Shown: positions 1 through 7,702 of the stretch, piece by piece | How positions within the stretch are numbered: the stretch's first letter is position 1 | Layout: the number at the start of each line of letters is the position of its first letter | DNA from: Nonomuraea wenchangensis | GTDB lineage: Bacteria; Actinomycetota; Actinomycetes; Streptosporangiales; Streptosporangiaceae | Assembly: GCF_900111685.1 (NCBI RefSeq) | Contig: NZ_FOHX01000025.1 | Coordinates: forward strand, 1-64,000 | Length of the DNA stretch: 64,000 nucleotides | Direction: 5' to 3' | The notes under the pieces: model-generated | Databases searched by the model: none | Seen by the model: only the letters and a program-made list of their open reading frames with translations | Told to the model about the DNA's origin: nothing | Position numbers and translations under genes: made by a program

Positions 1-749
<749 letters not shown>

Positions 750-853
750 GCCCGTCCTCAGCCTCCGCGACCCGCGGTCGGCTGCGCCGCCCATCGGGGC
801 GCGGCCGGCCGAACGCTTCCTTCCACAGGGCCTCGACGAAGACAGGTGACGAC

Positions 854-1792
854 GTGACACTGCCCACCACCGGCCTCGGCAGGACCGGACTCCAGGTCAG
901 CCGCCTCGGCTACGGAGCGATGGAGCTCCGCGGACCTCGGGCATGGGGCCCGCCGGTCACCGACGACCAAGCCGGCACGCTGCTGAACACCGTCCTCGAC
1001 TCGGGGATGAACCTCATCGACACCTCACCGGACTACGGCGACGCCGAGGAGCACATCGGCCGTTCGATCTCCCACCGGCGTGCGGAGTTCGTCCTGTCCA
1101 GCAAGTGCGGCTGCCCGAGGTCCGCGGGCGGCGACCCGCGAGCACAACCACCGCATGACTACACCCGAGCGAACATCCGCGCCGGCGTCGAGCAGAGCCT
1201 GCGCCGCATGCGCACTGACCACCTCGACATCCTGATGGTCCACATGAGCCCCAGTGTCGCCGTCCTGCGGAGCGAGGACACGATGGCCGAGATGCTCGCC
1301 CTCCAGGCCGAAGGAAAGATCCGCTTCACGGGGATGTCGGGCGAACTGCCGCACCTTCCTGACCACATCGCGCTGGGGGTGTTCGACGTGTACCTCGTGC
1401 CGTACTCTCCGACGGCCCTGACCCACGGCGACCTCATCACCGCCGCCTCGGCCACCGGTGCGGGCACGATCGCCCGCGGCGCGATCGCCCGGCCGCTCAC
1501 TCCCCTGCCCGGCGCCCTCCCGGAACCGATCCGCCGGCCGCTCGCCGCCCTGCACGAACGGCTCGCCGCCGCCCGGCTGGACGATCTGGCGGACGGAGCC
1601 TCGCCGATGGAGCTGCTGCTCCGCTTCCTGCTCGGCCACCCGGCTCTGGACGCGGTGCTCGTCGGCTCGACCCAGGTCGCGCACATAGCGGCCAATGTCG
1701 CAGCCGCCGGCAAGGGCCCGCTCCCACCGGACGTGTACGACGAGCTGCGCCTGCGCCTCACCGGGCCGTCGACCGTTCCGGAGAACCGGTGA
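854..1792 (+). CDS. Aldo/keto reductase family oxidoreductase
   Basis: A 312-residue cytosolic aldo/keto reductase with a (beta/alpha)8 fold; such enzymes reduce carbonyls with NADPH. The N-terminal GLGRTGLQVSRLGYGAM and the DTSPDYGDAEEHIGRS segment carry the family pattern, with the catalytic Asp and Tyr in DTSPDYG and the Lys in SSKCG. A later VLVGSTQ resembles the C-terminal cofactor-binding strand. The GTG at 854 is chosen because AGGTGA lies just upstream (844-849) and the family N-terminus follows directly. The substrate is unknown. It sits alone between groEL and an MFS gene 77 bases downstream that may be co-transcribed. Confidence 0.9.
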   Translation: MTLPTTGLGRTGLQVSRLGYGAMELRGPRAWGPPVTDDQAGTLLNTVLDSGMNLIDTSPDYGDAEEHIGRSISHRRAEFVLSSKCGCPRSAGGDPRAQPPHDYTRANIRAGVEQSLRRMRTDHLDILMVHMSPSVAVLRSEDTMAEMLALQAEGKIRFTGMSGELPHLPDHIALGVFDVYLVPYSPTALTHGDLITAASATGAGTIARGAIARPLTPLPGALPEPIRRPLAALHERLAAARLDDLADGASPMELLLRFLLGHPALDAVLVGSTQVAHIAANVAAAGKGPLPPDVYDELRLRLTGPSTVPENR

Positions 1793-1869
1793 TCATGACA
1801 AACCGACGGGGCGTGGTGGTGGGCATCGGGCCGCTGATGAACTGAGGGCCTGGTGGGTAGCGGCTGCGG

Positions 1870-3132
1870 ATGAGATCAACTCCGGCCTCCACGCCGCGGC
1901 GTCGGTTCATCATCCTCCTGACGGCCGTTCTGCTGCTCGGCGTCACCGAGGCCATGATCGGCCCTTACCTCGTCCTGTTCGGCGCGGAACGGCTGCGCTT
2001 ATCGGCATTTCAGATCGGCCTCTTCCTCTCCTTGACGTCGGTGAGCGGCATGGCCGTCAGCCTCCTGCTCGGCCGCCGCTACGACCGCCGGCCAGGACGG
2101 CAGCCGGCCGTGCTGGCCGGCTGCCTGGCCGGGACGGGATACCTGCTGCTCCTGACCGGCCCGCCCTATCCGCTGCTGCTCCTCATCGCCGTGCTGTTCC
2201 TCGGCCCGGGCATCGCGTTGTTCCCGCAGCTGTTCGCCCTGGCGAGGAGCCACGAGGACCGGACGGAGTCCCCTTCCGGGGACGGTTCCGGGGCCCGCAC
2301 TCCCCTGCTGCGCTCGGTGTGGTCGCTCGCCTGGGCGATCGGCCCTCTGGCGGGCGCCGCGCTCCTGGGCGGTGGCGGCTACACCGCGGTGCTCGCGGCC
2401 ACCGCCGCCGGGTACTGCCTGATGGTCGTGACCGTGCTCGGCCTCGGCGGGTTCCCGTACGGCCGCGTGGCCGTACGGGAACCCGCCGGGGGGGACGGGG
2501 GCCCGGCCGTGTCCGCGCGCGCCGCCGTGCTGCCGGTCGCCGCCTTCACGCTGTTCCACACCGCGATGTTCTCGGGGGCCGTGGTGCTGCCGCTGTACGT
2601 CACCCAAGGACTGGGCGGCTCGGCCGACACGGTCGGTTGGATGTTCAGCGTCTGCGCGGCGGCCGAGATCCCCGCCGCGCTCGCCCTGCTGCTCCCCGGC
2701 CGGTGGAGCAGGCGGCGGGCGATCCTGCTCGGCATGGCGCTCATGACCGTACACCTCGCGCTCCTCGCGGTCTTCACCTCGACCCTGGCACTGGTGCTCG
2801 TCCACCTCGCCCGGGGCGTCGCCATCGCCGTCGTGGGCGCGCTGGGCATCAGCCACATGCAGAACCTGTTCCCGCACGCCCCCGGCCGGGCCACCACGCT
2901 GTTCGCCAACACCGCGGCGGCCGGCGCGCTGATGTCCGGCCTCGCCGCCGGGGGACTCTCCCAGGTCCTCGGCCACCACGCGGCGCTGGTCTGCTGCGCC
3001 GTCGTCAGCGCCGTGGCCTGGCTGCTGTTCCTGCTGGCCGGACGTCGGACGCCGGTCAGGTCGGAGGAACCGGACGGCGCTCAGACCTGCCATTCGTCGT
3101 CGCGCAGCAGCTCGATCGCGCCGCCGTCCTGA
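1870..3132 (+). CDS. MFS transporter (sugar-efflux-like)
   Basis: A 420-residue integral membrane protein with about 12 hydrophobic segments, the length and pattern of a major facilitator transporter. After a short basic start (MRSTPASTPRRR), helix 1 and the A-motif-like loop LLGRRYDRRPGRQ are visible, with a hydrophilic middle loop near residues 195-215. The general look is that of SetA/MFS_1 drug or sugar exporters, but the substrate cannot be read from sequence. The ATG has only a weak purine stretch in front. The last 52 bases overlap the 3' end of the convergent aminopeptidase gene, so the C-terminal tail (rich in Ser) is probably non-conserved. It follows the aldo/keto reductase on the same strand. 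Confidence 0.85.
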   Translation: MRSTPASTPRRRFIILLTAVLLLGVTEAMIGPYLVLFGAERLRLSAFQIGLFLSLTSVSGMAVSLLLGRRYDRRPGRQPAVLAGCLAGTGYLLLLTGPPYPLLLLIAVLFLGPGIALFPQLFALARSHEDRTESPSGDGSGARTPLLRSVWSLAWAIGPLAGAALLGGGGYTAVLAATAAGYCLMVVTVLGLGGFPYGRVAVREPAGGDGGPAVSARAAVLPVAAFTLFHTAMFSGAVVLPLYVTQGLGGSADTVGWMFSVCAAAEIPAALALLLPGRWSRRRAILLGMALMTVHLALLAVFTSTLALVLVHLARGVAIAVVGALGISHMQNLFPHAPGRATTLFANTAAAGALMSGLAAGGLSQVLGHHAALVCCAVVSAVAWLLFLLAGRRTPVRSEEPDGAQTCHSSSRSSSIAPPS

Positions 3133-4298
3133 CCGATGCCGGTCACGGTGACCTCGGGGCCGCCCACCATGAAGTCGACGTGGACGCTGGAGGCGTTGAC
3201 CCCGGCCGCGTCGAGCGTGGCGGCGTCCCCGTTACGCAGGTGTTCCGGCACGCCGGGAGGCAGCCCAGCGCCCCACGCGAGGTGGCAGGTGGCGTTCTCG
3301 TCCAGAAGCGTCTCGAGGTAGGTGACACCCGACCGGCCGACCGGTGAGGTGCCGTCGACGAGGGCCAGCTCGCCCAGCCGGGCGGCGCCGGCGTCCGTCG
3401 CCTGGTGGGTGCGGACGACGTCCGCGCCGGTGCTCGCCCGGACCTGGCTCACCACTCCGGCGCTGAACGTCAGCTCCAGGTCCCGCACGACGGTGCCGTC
3501 GAGGGAGAGCGGGCGCGTCGAGCGGACGGTGCCCTCGACCCGCCGGTAGTCGGGCGTGGTGAACACCTCCTCCGTGGGGAAGTTCGCCTGGAACACGTGC
3601 CCGCGGACCGATTCCAGCTGCGCCGCGGTCCAGTGCGCGCCGGGCAGCAGGCCGATGGTCAGGTCGGTGCCCGGTCCCTCGAAGCGCACGGCGTCCAGGC
3701 GCATCGCGGTGAGGGTCTTGGCGCGTTCGAGCAGGTCGGCGATGCGTTGCTGCCAGGCGGCGCGGGGGTCGGGCTGGTCCAGGCGCAGGATGCGGCGAAG
3801 GTGCTGCCACAGTCTGGCCTCGTCGGGCTCGCCGAAGATCGCCCGAGCCCATTCGGCCGTCGGGCAGGGGACCATGACCCAGCGGACGAGGTTGCCGAGC
3901 TGGAGCCGCTGCCTGGACGACAGCTGCGGCATGCGGTCGCGGCCGGCCCTGACCGGGTCCTGTCCGGCGAGCAGGTCCGGTGCGGCGGCGCCGCGGATGT
4001 TGACCAGGATCCCGCAGTGGCGGGCCAGCTCCTCGTTGCGGGCGTCCAGCCAGGAGGGCACCTCGTGCAGGGTCGCGGCATCCGCGTGCCGGACCCGGGA
4101 ACGTTTGGCGTGGGGGTCGAAGTACCAGATGTCGACATAACGGGCGCCTCTGGCGTACGCCGCCTCGGTCAGGGCCCGGGCCAGCGGGGCGTGCTCGATC
4201 TCGGCGTTGATCAGCACGCGGTCTCCGGCGGCGACCGGCACGGCGATGTCGAAGACGACCTCGGCGTAGCCGGCCAGGTCAGCGGACGAAATGGTCAT
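3081..4298 (-). CDS. Aminopeptidase, M29 (thermophilic metalloprotease) family
   Basis: A 405-residue cytosolic metallo-aminopeptidase of family M29 (AmpS/PepS type), which removes N-terminal residues from peptides using two metal ions. The N-terminal YAEVVFDIAVPVAAGDRVLI is characteristic. The metal-site region is recognisable in NFPTEEVFTTPDY and near the C-terminus in SSVHVDFMVGG, where the His and Asp are candidate ligands. The ATG is preceded by AAGGAGAACGTC. This start overlaps the stop of the upstream MFS gene by 4 bp (ATGA), so the two genes form a translationally coupled pair: exporter first, peptidase second. The 3' end overlaps the convergent MFS gene by 52 bases. Confidence 0.92.
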   Translation of the reverse strand: MTISSADLAGYAEVVFDIAVPVAAGDRVLINAEIEHAPLARALTEAAYARGARYVDIWYFDPHAKRSRVRHADAATLHEVPSWLDARNEELARHCGILVNIRGAAAPDLLAGQDPVRAGRDRMPQLSSRQRLQLGNLVRWVMVPCPTAEWARAIFGEPDEARLWQHLRRILRLDQPDPRAAWQQRIADLLERAKTLTAMRLDAVRFEGPGTDLTIGLLPGAHWTAAQLESVRGHVFQANFPTEEVFTTPDYRRVEGTVRSTRPLSLDGTVVRDLELTFSAGVVSQVRASTGADVVRTHQATDAGAARLGELALVDGTSPVGRSGVTYLETLLDENATCHLAWGAGLPPGVPEHLRNGDAATLDAAGVNASSVHVDFMVGGPEVTVTGIGQDGGAIELLRDDEWQV

Positions 4299-5458
4299 GA
4301 CGTTCTCCTTCTGGACGCTTCGGGATGAAGGGACAGGAGCAGCGGCGCCAGGCCCGCCACGCAGGCGGCGACGGCGAAACCCTGGGCCAGGCCGTGGGAC
4401 TGTGCGACGGCGCCGAGCGCGAGGGCCGCGCTCAGGAACCCCAGGTCGAAGAAGGCCGTGGTGGTGGCCACCGCCGAGCCGCGCTGCCCGGCGGGCACCC
4501 CGGTCACCGCCATCGTCAGGAACGCGGGGAGGCCGAGCGCCTGCCCGGCCGCCAGGACGGCCGTGGCGCAGAGCGCCCCCTCGACGGTGGGCCAGGCGAC
4601 GAACATGACCAGCCCCGCTGCGGTCAGCAACAGCGCGGCGGTCGCCGTCCTGCGCGCGGGGATCCGGGCGAGCGCCCGATGGCCGCCCACCCGTACGGCG
4701 AGCAGCACACAGCCGTAGACCAGGAAATGCGGGCCGCTGCCGCCGCCGAGCGCGGCCAGGTGCAGCGGCAGGAAGGCGCTGAAGGCGGTGTAGCCCCACA
4801 CCGACGCCCAGTACGCCAGCCCCGGCACCAGCCCTGCCATGTGGACACCCGTACCGGCGCGGCGGCGCTCGCGGGAGGCGGCGGCCCCATCGCGGGCGTC
4901 CCGGTCGCGAGCGGCCCCGTCGCGGGCATCCCGGGCGCCGGGCAGGAACAGGCAGGCGGCGAAGGCGACGGCGGCCACGGCGGCGGACACCGCCCACACG
5001 GCCGGCGGGCCGGCCAGGGCGGCGACTGCCGCGGCCATCGGCGCGCCGGCGAGCAGGCCCGCGTTGACCGCGACGGAGAAGCCGTTGAGCGCCGGGCCCG
5101 GACGGTCATGGTCGCTGGCCGCGGCGGCCAGGCCGACGTACATCAGGGCCTCGCCGACGCCCGCGACGGCGCGGCAGGCCAGGAACGACGGCATGCTCCC
5201 CGTCCAGGGGACGACCCCGGACGTGAGCGCCAGCAGCGCGGCGCCGCCCGCCGCGGCGAACCTACGGCTCCGCCGGTCGGCGAGCCGTCCCGCGAGGGGC
5301 CTGGCGAGCACCGCGCACACCGCCGTGACCGCCAGGCAGGCGCCGACCGAGGCGGGTCCCTGGCCGAGGACTCCGGTGACGTGGACGGGGATGGCGGGGA
5401 TGAGCAGGCCGAGCGACAGGAAGCACCCGCCTGCGCACAACAGCGGGAGGCGGGTCAT
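4295..5458 (-). CDS. MFS transporter, first gene of an exporter-aminopeptidase operon
   Basis: A 387-residue MFS permease with two blocks of about six hydrophobic helices. They are separated by an Arg/Asp/Ala-rich cytoplasmic loop (repeated RDARDGAA units near residues 196-220). The first helix begins MTRLPLLCAGGCFLSLGLLI, and an A-motif-like GRLADRRSRR follows helix 2. The ATG at 5458 is chosen because it starts directly at helix 1; a longer in-frame N-terminus to 5557 would run through the operator region. Two palindromes and a promoter lie 68-113 bases upstream. The stop codon overlaps the aminopeptidase ATG. The substrate is unknown; a peptide or amino-acid-derived compound would fit its partner, which is inference. 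Confidence 0.85.
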   Translation of the reverse strand: MTRLPLLCAGGCFLSLGLLIPAIPVHVTGVLGQGPASVGACLAVTAVCAVLARPLAGRLADRRSRRFAAAGGAALLALTSGVVPWTGSMPSFLACRAVAGVGEALMYVGLAAAASDHDRPGPALNGFSVAVNAGLLAGAPMAAAVAALAGPPAVWAVSAAVAAVAFAACLFLPGARDARDGAARDRDARDGAAASRERRRAGTGVHMAGLVPGLAYWASVWGYTAFSAFLPLHLAALGGGSGPHFLVYGCVLLAVRVGGHRALARIPARRTATAALLLTAAGLVMFVAWPTVEGALCATAVLAAGQALGLPAFLTMAVTGVPAGQRGSAVATTTAFFDLGFLSAALALGAVAQSHGLAQGFAVAACVAGLAPLLLSLHPEASRRRTS

Positions 5459-5525
5459 CGCACGTCGTCGAGTTCCGGGAGCAGCGCGCCGGCGCGGGGC
5501 ATGGCCGGCCGAGGCAGCCCAGTTT

Positions 5526-5570
5526 CCCAAGGCATGTTGGGATAGTAACTTTCCCAAGAACTATTGGGAA
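5526..5570 (-). promoter_or_regulatory. Promoter with two CCCAA-N6-TTGGG operators for the MFS-aminopeptidase operon
   Basis: Two palindromes of the same design, CCCAA-N6-TTGGG, lie at 5526-5541 and 5553-5568, their starts 27 bases apart. The second is extended to TTCCCAA-N6-TTGGGAA. On the minus strand a promoter fits between them: TTCCCA (5570-5565), 17-base spacer, TACTAT (5547-5542). One palindrome therefore covers the -35/spacer and the other the transcription start, a layout suited to repression by a dimeric regulator. No regulator gene is adjacent, so the cognate protein is unknown. Confidence 0.7.
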
Positions 5571-5588
5571 GATCCGAGCCGGAGCGTC

Positions 5589-6431
5589 CTACCGTGCCGC
5601 GTACAGCGCGTGTGCCGCCTCGATCGCCTGCCCGGCGAAGTCCAGCACGTCCCTGCGGCGGTCGAAGGGCGAGCCGTACAGCGAGCGCCGGGGCGTGCCG
5701 AAGTCCTCGCCGAGCCCCGACAGCAGGCCGCCGAACGTCGGCTGCGCGTCGTCCTCCTCGCGCAGCCGCAGCGCCTCGCGCACCACACGCTGCCAGCGCC
5801 CGGGGAACGCCTCCAGCGCGTGCCGGGCCGCGCCCGTCTTCGAGGTCACCTCGCCGGTGGCCAGCGTGTAGTGCAGCCGGGAGACACCGGTGACGATCCA
5901 GACGGTGGCGTACCCGCCGAGCGCCGCGAGCCCCCACGGGCGGACCGGGCTGGCGGCCCGGCTCACCAGGCGGCGCCAGTAGCGGTCGAGGTTGTCGTCG
6001 GTCCACGCCGCGAGCACGTCTGGATCGCTCCAGATGTCGAACTCGCCCGGCTTGGGACCGCGGCAGGTGACGCCGTGGTGCGCGAGGGTGTGCCAGATGA
6101 CCGGGTTGACGCCGCGGCGCGGCTCGAACCGGCCGGCCTGCGCTCCGGGCCGGGCGTCCAGCTCGCAGGGATCGCCCCGGAGGTCGTCCCAGGTGAGGTA
6201 GACGCCCTCGAACGGGTGCGCGCCGAGGCTCGCGTGGACGCGGGCGAGCACCTCGACGGGCGGCGCGGCCGAGGTCACCGCCACGAAGTCCACGTCGCTG
6301 GTGGCGGGGTGGTAGTCGTCGAGGGCCGCCGAGCCCTCCAGGTAGAGCCCTTCGATCAGGCCCGGAGCCTCCGCGTCGGCCAGCGACAGGTATGTCTCGA
6401 CGATCGCCTCGATCTTCGGGTGGGGGGTCAT
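5589..6431 (-). CDS. Aminoglycoside-adenylyltransferase-like nucleotidyltransferase (DUF4111 type)
   Basis: A 280-residue protein of the polymerase-beta-like nucleotidyltransferase fold. The signature GS-x-D with the metal-binding pair is visible as YLEGSAALDDYHPATSDVDF (residues about 30-50), with the carboxylates in SDVDF. The C-terminal helical part (WGLAALGGYATVWIVTG, then GEVTSKTGAARHALEAFP) matches the DUF4111 domain of AadA/ANT(9)-like proteins. Such enzymes move AMP to a hydroxyl group; resistance function is possible but not shown, since most chromosomal actinobacterial members are uncharacterised. The ATG at 6431 begins MTPHPKIEAIVETYL; a longer in-frame start exists but lacks support. 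It ends 19 bases before the operator region of the MFS operon. Confidence 0.8.
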   Translation of the reverse strand: MTPHPKIEAIVETYLSLADAEAPGLIEGLYLEGSAALDDYHPATSDVDFVAVTSAAPPVEVLARVHASLGAHPFEGVYLTWDDLRGDPCELDARPGAQAGRFEPRRGVNPVIWHTLAHHGVTCRGPKPGEFDIWSDPDVLAAWTDDNLDRYWRRLVSRAASPVRPWGLAALGGYATVWIVTGVSRLHYTLATGEVTSKTGAARHALEAFPGRWQRVVREALRLREEDDAQPTFGGLLSGLGEDFGTPRRSLYGSPFDRRRDVLDFAGQAIEAAHALYAAR

Positions 6432-6495
6432 GGCCGCCCAGCCTGCCACAGGTCGCGGCACCGCCTCACCACAATGCAAATCCTAGAATGCGTGG

Positions 6496-7605
6496 GTGAA
6501 CGACGCATACAGCGTAGAAAGCCTCAAAGCCCGAAATGACGGCTTCAAGTGGGCGAAAGCTGGAGCCGGAGTCATCCCAGCCTGGATCGCCGACATGGAC
6601 CTGCCGACCGCCCCACCGGTCATCGAGGCCCTGCACCGGCGCGCCGACGGCGACCTCGGCTACCCGACCTGGCTGGACCAGCCGAACGCGGGCCCGCTGG
6701 CGGAGGCGTTCGGCGAGCGGATGGCCGCCCGCTACGACTGGTCCCCCGACATCTCCCGCGTCCACGCCTTCTCCGACGTCAACCAGGCGCTCCAGGTGAT
6801 GCTGCACCTCTGGACGCGGCCGGGCGACGGCGTGGCCCTGCACACCCCTGCCTACCACCCGTTCCTCGGGACGATGGAGGTCATGCAGCGGCCGGTGCGC
6901 CCGATCCAGGCCGAGCCGGACGGCGACTCCTGGCGCTTCACCATCCCCGACCTGACGGGCTGCCGGGTGCTCCTGCTGGTCAACCCGCACAATCCGACCG
7001 GCCGCGTGCTCACCCGCGCGGAGCTGGAGGAGCTGGCCGAGCTGGCCGAGCGTCACGATCTGCTCGTCATCTCCGACGAGATCCACGCCGACCTCACCTT
7101 TGCGCCGCACCGGCACATCCCGTTCGCCACGATCGCCCCGCATCGTACGGTGACGCTCACCTCCGCCACCAAGGCGTTCAACCTGGGCGGCATCCGCTGC
7201 TCGGTCGCCCACCTGGGGCATGAGGGCGTACGCAAGGCGCTGGAGGCGCAGCCGCCCTTCCTGTTCGGCTCGACGCACCTGTTCGGCGTCGAGGCGACGG
7301 TCGCCGCCTGGCGGCACGGGGACGCCTGGCTGGAGGAGGTCCGCGCGCTGCTGGACCGCAACCGGCGGGCCATCGCCGCGCGGCTGCCGGCGACGTTCGG
7401 CTACCGGATGCCGGAGGCGACGTACCTGGCCTGGCTGCACGCGGGGCGGGCGGGGATGGCGGAGGTCGTCGAACGCGAGGCCAAGGTCATGCTCTCGGAC
7501 GGGGCCGCGTTCGGGCCGGGCGGCGAGGAGTACGTCCGGCTGAACTTCGCCACCTCGGAGACCGTCCTCGCCGAGATCCTGGACCGGCTGTCCCGCCTGG
7601 CCTGA
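6496..7605 (+). CDS. PLP-dependent aminotransferase, MalY/PatB (cystathionine beta-lyase) type
   Basis: A 369-residue fold-type I PLP enzyme. The N-terminal pattern KWAKAGAGVIPAWIADMDLP is typical of the MalY/PatB group of C-S lyases, which cleave cystathionine and related thioethers. Other landmarks are LLVNPHNPTGRVLTR, the ISDEIHADL strand (Asp binds the PLP pyridine) and the Schiff-base Lys in TSATKAFNLGGIRCS. GTG at 6496 is preceded by TAGAAT (6484-6489) with a six-base gap, the arrangement of a leaderless transcript, and no Shine-Dalgarno is present. It is divergent from the nucleotidyltransferase gene and convergent with the tricorn gene, with a strong hairpin between. Confidence 0.9.
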   Translation: MNDAYSVESLKARNDGFKWAKAGAGVIPAWIADMDLPTAPPVIEALHRRADGDLGYPTWLDQPNAGPLAEAFGERMAARYDWSPDISRVHAFSDVNQALQVMLHLWTRPGDGVALHTPAYHPFLGTMEVMQRPVRPIQAEPDGDSWRFTIPDLTGCRVLLLVNPHNPTGRVLTRAELEELAELAERHDLLVISDEIHADLTFAPHRHIPFATIAPHRTVTLTSATKAFNLGGIRCSVAHLGHEGVRKALEAQPPFLFGSTHLFGVEATVAAWRHGDAWLEEVRALLDRNRRAIAARLPATFGYRMPEATYLAWLHAGRAGMAEVVEREAKVMLSDGAAFGPGGEEYVRLNFATSETVLAEILDRLSRLA

Positions 7606-7614
7606 CCCCGGTGA

Positions 7615-7643
7615 CCGGCCCGCCTCGGCAGGAGGCGGGCCGG
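7615..7643. terminator. Bidirectional GC hairpin between convergent genes
   Basis: A perfect 11-bp inverted repeat (7615-7625 with 7633-7643, arms CCGGCCCGCCT/AGGCGGGCCGG) with a 7-base loop. It stands 10 bases after the aminotransferase stop and 45 bases after the tricorn gene on the other strand. There is no long T-run, as is common for actinobacterial terminators. Confidence 0.7.
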
Positions 7644-7657
7644 CCACACCAGGCCCA

Positions 7658-7702
7658 TCAGGCCAGGGCCGGTCAGATCAGGCGCGGTCAGGCCAGGGGC
7701 GG
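7658..7702. repeat. Three 15-bp tandem units iterating the end of the tricorn gene
   Basis: Units at 7658-7672, 7673-7687 and 7688-7702 share the pattern TCAGRYCAGGSSCGG. The last unit contains the stop codon (7688-7690) and final codons of the minus-strand tricorn gene. The other two lie just past the stop, each repeating the in-phase stop. Confidence 0.7.

Noticed and set aside
5455-6006. Minus-strand 183-codon frame over the operator region
   Set aside because: Overlaps the nucleotidyltransferase in another frame and crosses the promoter palindromes; no features.
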